From NCBI GenBank assembly GCA_964643075.1, contig CAZXQO010000006.1, positions 1-64,000 on the forward strand: a stretch of 64,000 bases of DNA. Direction: 5' to 3'. A program made the translations under genes and the position numbers. The notes under the pieces were generated by a model. That model saw only the letters and a list, made by a program, of their open reading frames with translations. It did not search any database and was not told the DNA's origin. Shown one piece after another: positions 61,402-64,000 of this stretch. Each line of letters opens with the position of its first letter. Positions within the stretch are counted from its first letter, which is position 1. The DNA is from Desulfocucumis sp964643075 (GTDB lineage Bacteria > Bacillota > Desulfotomaculia > Desulfotomaculales > Desulfocucumaceae).

Positions 61402-63825
61402 CTAATTCCTTAACTGCGCTTCGAATTTACCGGCCATATTTTCCTGGATAGCCTTCAGCGGCCCGCTAACCTCATCTTCGGTTAGGGTTCTGTCGTCCGC
61501 TCTAAAGGTCAGGGAGAAAGCCAGACTCTGACAGCCCTGCTTCACCTGCTCACCGCGATACACATCAAATAATTCGATTTCCCGCAGCAGCTGGCCGCCA
61601 GCCCTTTTAATCACGGCCATAATATCCCGAACCGGCACCTGGAGACTTACCACCACCGCCAAATCCCTTTCTATCCCCGGGAACCGTGGCAGCTGACTAT
61701 ATTTCCCGGCTCTGCCGGATACGGCAGCCAGCACGTTGAAATCAATCTCCATGGCTACCACCCGGTTGGGCAGCTCGTAATTATCCACCACCCCGGGATG
61801 CACCTCACCAATTATGCCCAGTTGGCTCCCGGCCGCAATGACCCTGGCCGCCCGCCCGGGATGATAGGAGGGGTTATCTTTGAGGGGATCGTATGCTATT
61901 CCGGCAACCCCAGACTGTCTGAGTAATGTTTCCAGTACCCCCTTCATATAATAAAAATCCTTTTCCAGTGCGGGCCTGTTCCATCCCCGGCTGGTGCGGC
62001 CCATGGCCGCCGCCGCCAGAACCGGCCGCTCCTCGGGCAGCACTTCACTGCCGCCGGGAAGATATACTTTACCCAGCTCAAATATAGAAAGGTTGGTAGT
62101 CTTCCTGTTGGCGTTCCTGTGCAACACCTCCAGCAGTCCCGGCAGCATGGTGGTACGCATCACCGACTGCTCCTCGCTGAGCGGGTTTTGCAGGCTCATT
62201 ACCTGCCGCAGCGGGCTTTCCGGGGGCAGGTTAATATTAGTGAACGCCTCCGGCGAAATGAAGGCATACGTAATGACCTCGCGCAGCCCCATAGCCGCCA
62301 TCCTGTCCTTCACCGCCACCTCCAGGACCTGCTCCCTGGTCCTGCCGCCCCTGGTGGAAGCGCCAAAGGGAAGCGTGACGGGTATCCGGTTGTAGCCATA
62401 AATCCTTGCTACTTCCTCTATCAAATCAATTTCCAGGGATACATCCGGCCTGTGCCCGGGAACCGTAACCATCAGCTTGCCGCCGTCCTTCTGCACACCG
62501 AACTCCAGGGAACCGAGGATGCCCGCAGAATCCTCCGCACTCACCGGGGTACCCAGTATGTGCTCCACCCGCTCCGGCCTCAACACTATGGTTTTAGGAA
62601 CATAGGGTGAGGGATAATTATCCACCTCGCCCGGGACCACTACGCCGGCGCCCATATCCGCCAGCAACCGGGAGGCCCTCCGGGCGGCACGCAGGCAGCC
62701 GGTAAGATCAATACCCTTCTCAAAACGAGAGGAGGATTCCGACCGCAGGCCCAGCACCTTGGAAGTTTTTCTGATGCTAATGGGGTTGAACCAGGCTGAT
62801 TCCAACAGCACGTTTCTGGTGTCTGCCGTTACCTCCGTGGCCAGGCCGCCCATTACCCCGGCTACCGCCACCGGGCCGCCCGGGTCGGCTATCACCAGCA
62901 TATCCCGGTTCAGTTTGCGCTCCGCTCCGTCCAGGGAAACAAGCACTTCCCCACCCGCGGCCCTGCGGACAATAATGTGCCCGTCTTTGAGGGTGTCGTA
63001 ATCGAAAGCATGCAGCGGCTGGCCCATTTCCATCATCACATAGTTGGTAATGTCCACCAGGTTACTGATTGGCCTGACGCCGGCCGCCCTCAAACGCTCC
63101 TGCATCCAGCCCGGGGAGGGGCCTATTTTGATGCCGGTAAATACTTTGGCCACGTAGCGGCGGCACAATTCCCCGTCCTCAATGTCAATCTTTACTTTCC
63201 CTCCGGTGCTCTCCCCGCTTTTTTCAACGTCCAGCGCCGGCAGCCGGAGTCTTTGTCCCAGCAGTGTAGCTACTTCCCTGGCCACACCCACCATAGACAT
63301 GGCATCACCCCGGTTGGGAGTCAAATCAAGCTCCAGAACGGCGTCATCCAGGCCAATGACAGGCTTTATATCCAGTCCCAATTGGGTATCGGGGGACAGA
63401 ATCATGATGCCGTGGGCCTGCTCCGCAAGCATGGTCTTGGGGTCCAGCCCCAGTTCCTGGCCGGAGCACAGCATGCCCCTGGACTCCACTCCCCGCAATT
63501 TCGACTTCTTAATCACCAGCCCCCCGGCCAGATGCGCCCCCTCCACCGCCACCGGGATTACATCCCCTGTTCTAATATTGGTGGCTCCGGTAACTATTTG
63601 CAGATCTTCAGGCCCGCCGGCGGTCACCTTGCAGACGGTCAGCCTGTCTGCGTTAGGATGGGGCTCTATGGCCAGTATTTTACCGGTGTAAACTTTTTCT
63701 ATGCCTGCCCCCTGCTGGTGTACACCCTCCACGGCAATCCCGGCCAAAGTAAGACGGTCGGCCAAATCGCCGGGTGATACAGGTATATCAACATACTCCT
63801 TCAGCCATTTATATGAAACTCGCAC
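61402..63825 (-). CDS. pheT: Phenylalanyl-tRNA synthetase beta subunit
   Basis: Forms the alpha2-beta2 enzyme that charges tRNA-Phe. The 807-residue protein starts MRVSYKWLKEYVDIPVSPGD, followed by a tRNA-binding domain (IEPHPNADRLTVCKV), B3/B4 editing domain, B5 domain and catalytic-like core, and ends with the anticodon-binding FDX-ACB domain (GQLLREIELFDVYRG). The start is GTG at 63825 behind GAGGAGG. The pheS gene ends 141 bp upstream. Confidence 0.97.
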   Translation of the reverse strand: MRVSYKWLKEYVDIPVSPGDLADRLTLAGIAVEGVHQQGAGIEKVYTGKILAIEPHPNADRLTVCKVTAGGPEDLQIVTGATNIRTGDVIPVAVEGAHLAGGLVIKKSKLRGVESRGMLCSGQELGLDPKTMLAEQAHGIMILSPDTQLGLDIKPVIGLDDAVLELDLTPNRGDAMSMVGVAREVATLLGQRLRLPALDVEKSGESTGGKVKIDIEDGELCRRYVAKVFTGIKIGPSPGWMQERLRAAGVRPISNLVDITNYVMMEMGQPLHAFDYDTLKDGHIIVRRAAGGEVLVSLDGAERKLNRDMLVIADPGGPVAVAGVMGGLATEVTADTRNVLLESAWFNPISIRKTSKVLGLRSESSSRFEKGIDLTGCLRAARRASRLLADMGAGVVVPGEVDNYPSPYVPKTIVLRPERVEHILGTPVSAEDSAGILGSLEFGVQKDGGKLMVTVPGHRPDVSLEIDLIEEVARIYGYNRIPVTLPFGASTRGGRTREQVLEVAVKDRMAAMGLREVITYAFISPEAFTNINLPPESPLRQVMSLQNPLSEEQSVMRTTMLPGLLEVLHRNANRKTTNLSIFELGKVYLPGGSEVLPEERPVLAAAAMGRTSRGWNRPALEKDFYYMKGVLETLLRQSGVAGIAYDPLKDNPSYHPGRAARVIAAGSQLGIIGEVHPGVVDNYELPNRVVAMEIDFNVLAAVSGRAGKYSQLPRFPGIERDLAVVVSLQVPVRDIMAVIKRAGGQLLREIELFDVYRGEQVKQGCQSLAFSLTFRADDRTLTEDEVSGPLKAIQENMAGKFEAQLRN

Positions 63826-63966
63826 TTGTATTCCTCCTCGCAGGCTGCTTATACAGCCACAGTTTGCTTTTTAAACACTGCCGGCGCGGTATTCAGTAAC
63901 AACACCGGTAAATGAACTATCACCCCAAGAGAATGCTGCAAAACATACATAATCAGGAGCGGCCTT

Positions 63967-64000
63967 CTAAAACTGCTCCAGGAACCGCATATCGTTGTCA
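63967..64000 (-). CDS. pheS: Phenylalanyl-tRNA synthetase alpha subunit, last codons only
   Basis: The minus strand at the window edge reads DNDMRFLEQF and stop, typical of the PheS C-terminus. The rest of the gene is outside the window. The pheS-pheT order is the usual one. Confidence 0.75.
   Translation of the reverse strand, partial: DNDMRFLEQF

Noticed and set aside
1..64000. CRISPR arrays or phage structural genes
   Set aside because: No regularly spaced direct repeats and no capsid, tail, terminase or integrase genes were seen.

Overview
The window reads as chromosome of an anaerobic, spore-forming, Gram-positive bacterium of the Clostridia, most likely a Desulfotomaculum/Pelotomaculum-like member of the Peptococcaceae. 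This is inferred from gene content: yunB, spoVD and an FtsK/SpoIIIE translocase, TTG and GTG starts behind strong GGAGG ribosome sites, an S-layer (SLH) protein, an LL-diaminopimelate-type aminotransferase, DUF3786 and DUF3842 proteins, and a tRNA 2-selenouridine synthase. No composition statistics or database searches were run.

Layout. 1-0.5 kb: three tandem promoters and a leader pointing off the left edge, probably for an rRNA operon, then a complete 150-bp MITE. 0.5-11 kb: yunB, tyrS, a class A PBP, rnpB, rodZ, mnmH, ftsK/spoIIIE and uppP. 11-14 kb: a dead EamA transporter, three small or unrecognised proteins and a prepilin peptidase. 14-15.5 kb: a broken RHS fragment set between two diverged copies of the pilD/spoVD gene tails. 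15.6-17.7 kb: spoVD. 17.7-24.7 kb: a late cobalamin pathway operon (cobU, cbiP, cbiB, cbiA, cobD, cobC) behind a cobalamin riboswitch; cobS is not here. 24.8-34.5 kb: DUF3842, a coiled-coil protein, an aminotransferase, a PHP phosphoesterase, a phosphohexomutase coupled to mprF, a small membrane protein behind LexA-box-like sites, and tRNA-Lys. 34.7-36.9 kb: a DUF3786 Fe-S protein, a signal-less corrinoid-binding-type protein and a MarR repressor with tandem operators.

From 37 to 52.4 kb the window is a patchwork accessory region. It holds decayed genes (DUF362, amidohydrolase, ABC transporter, histidine kinase, DedA, PBP fragment), a tRNA remnant and insertion-sequence-like end motifs without a transposase. 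Among the debris is an intact envelope cluster: two PAP2 lipid phosphatases, an ECF sigma factor with its zinc anti-sigma factor, a polymer-forming membrane protein, a DedA transporter and a polysaccharide deacetylase. Together these look like a lipid-carrier recycling and wall-modification module. IS-like ends in opposite orientation at 42.1 and 52.3 kb bracket it.

52.4-64 kb returns to a housekeeping run on the minus strand: mutS2, a U32 family protein, a Nif3-like protein, Mpg glycosylase, a PolX whose polymerase active site looks degenerate, zapA, pheT and the end of pheS.

Two dispersed repeat families occur. One is a TA-flanked MITE with ACTACAGCG ends (0.4, 22.2, 27.0 and 54.8 kb); the other is a hairpin element of about 130 bp (5.2 and 33.7 kb). 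Two MITE copies sit directly upstream of genes and add spurious in-frame N-termini to the aminotransferase and mutS2 reading frames.
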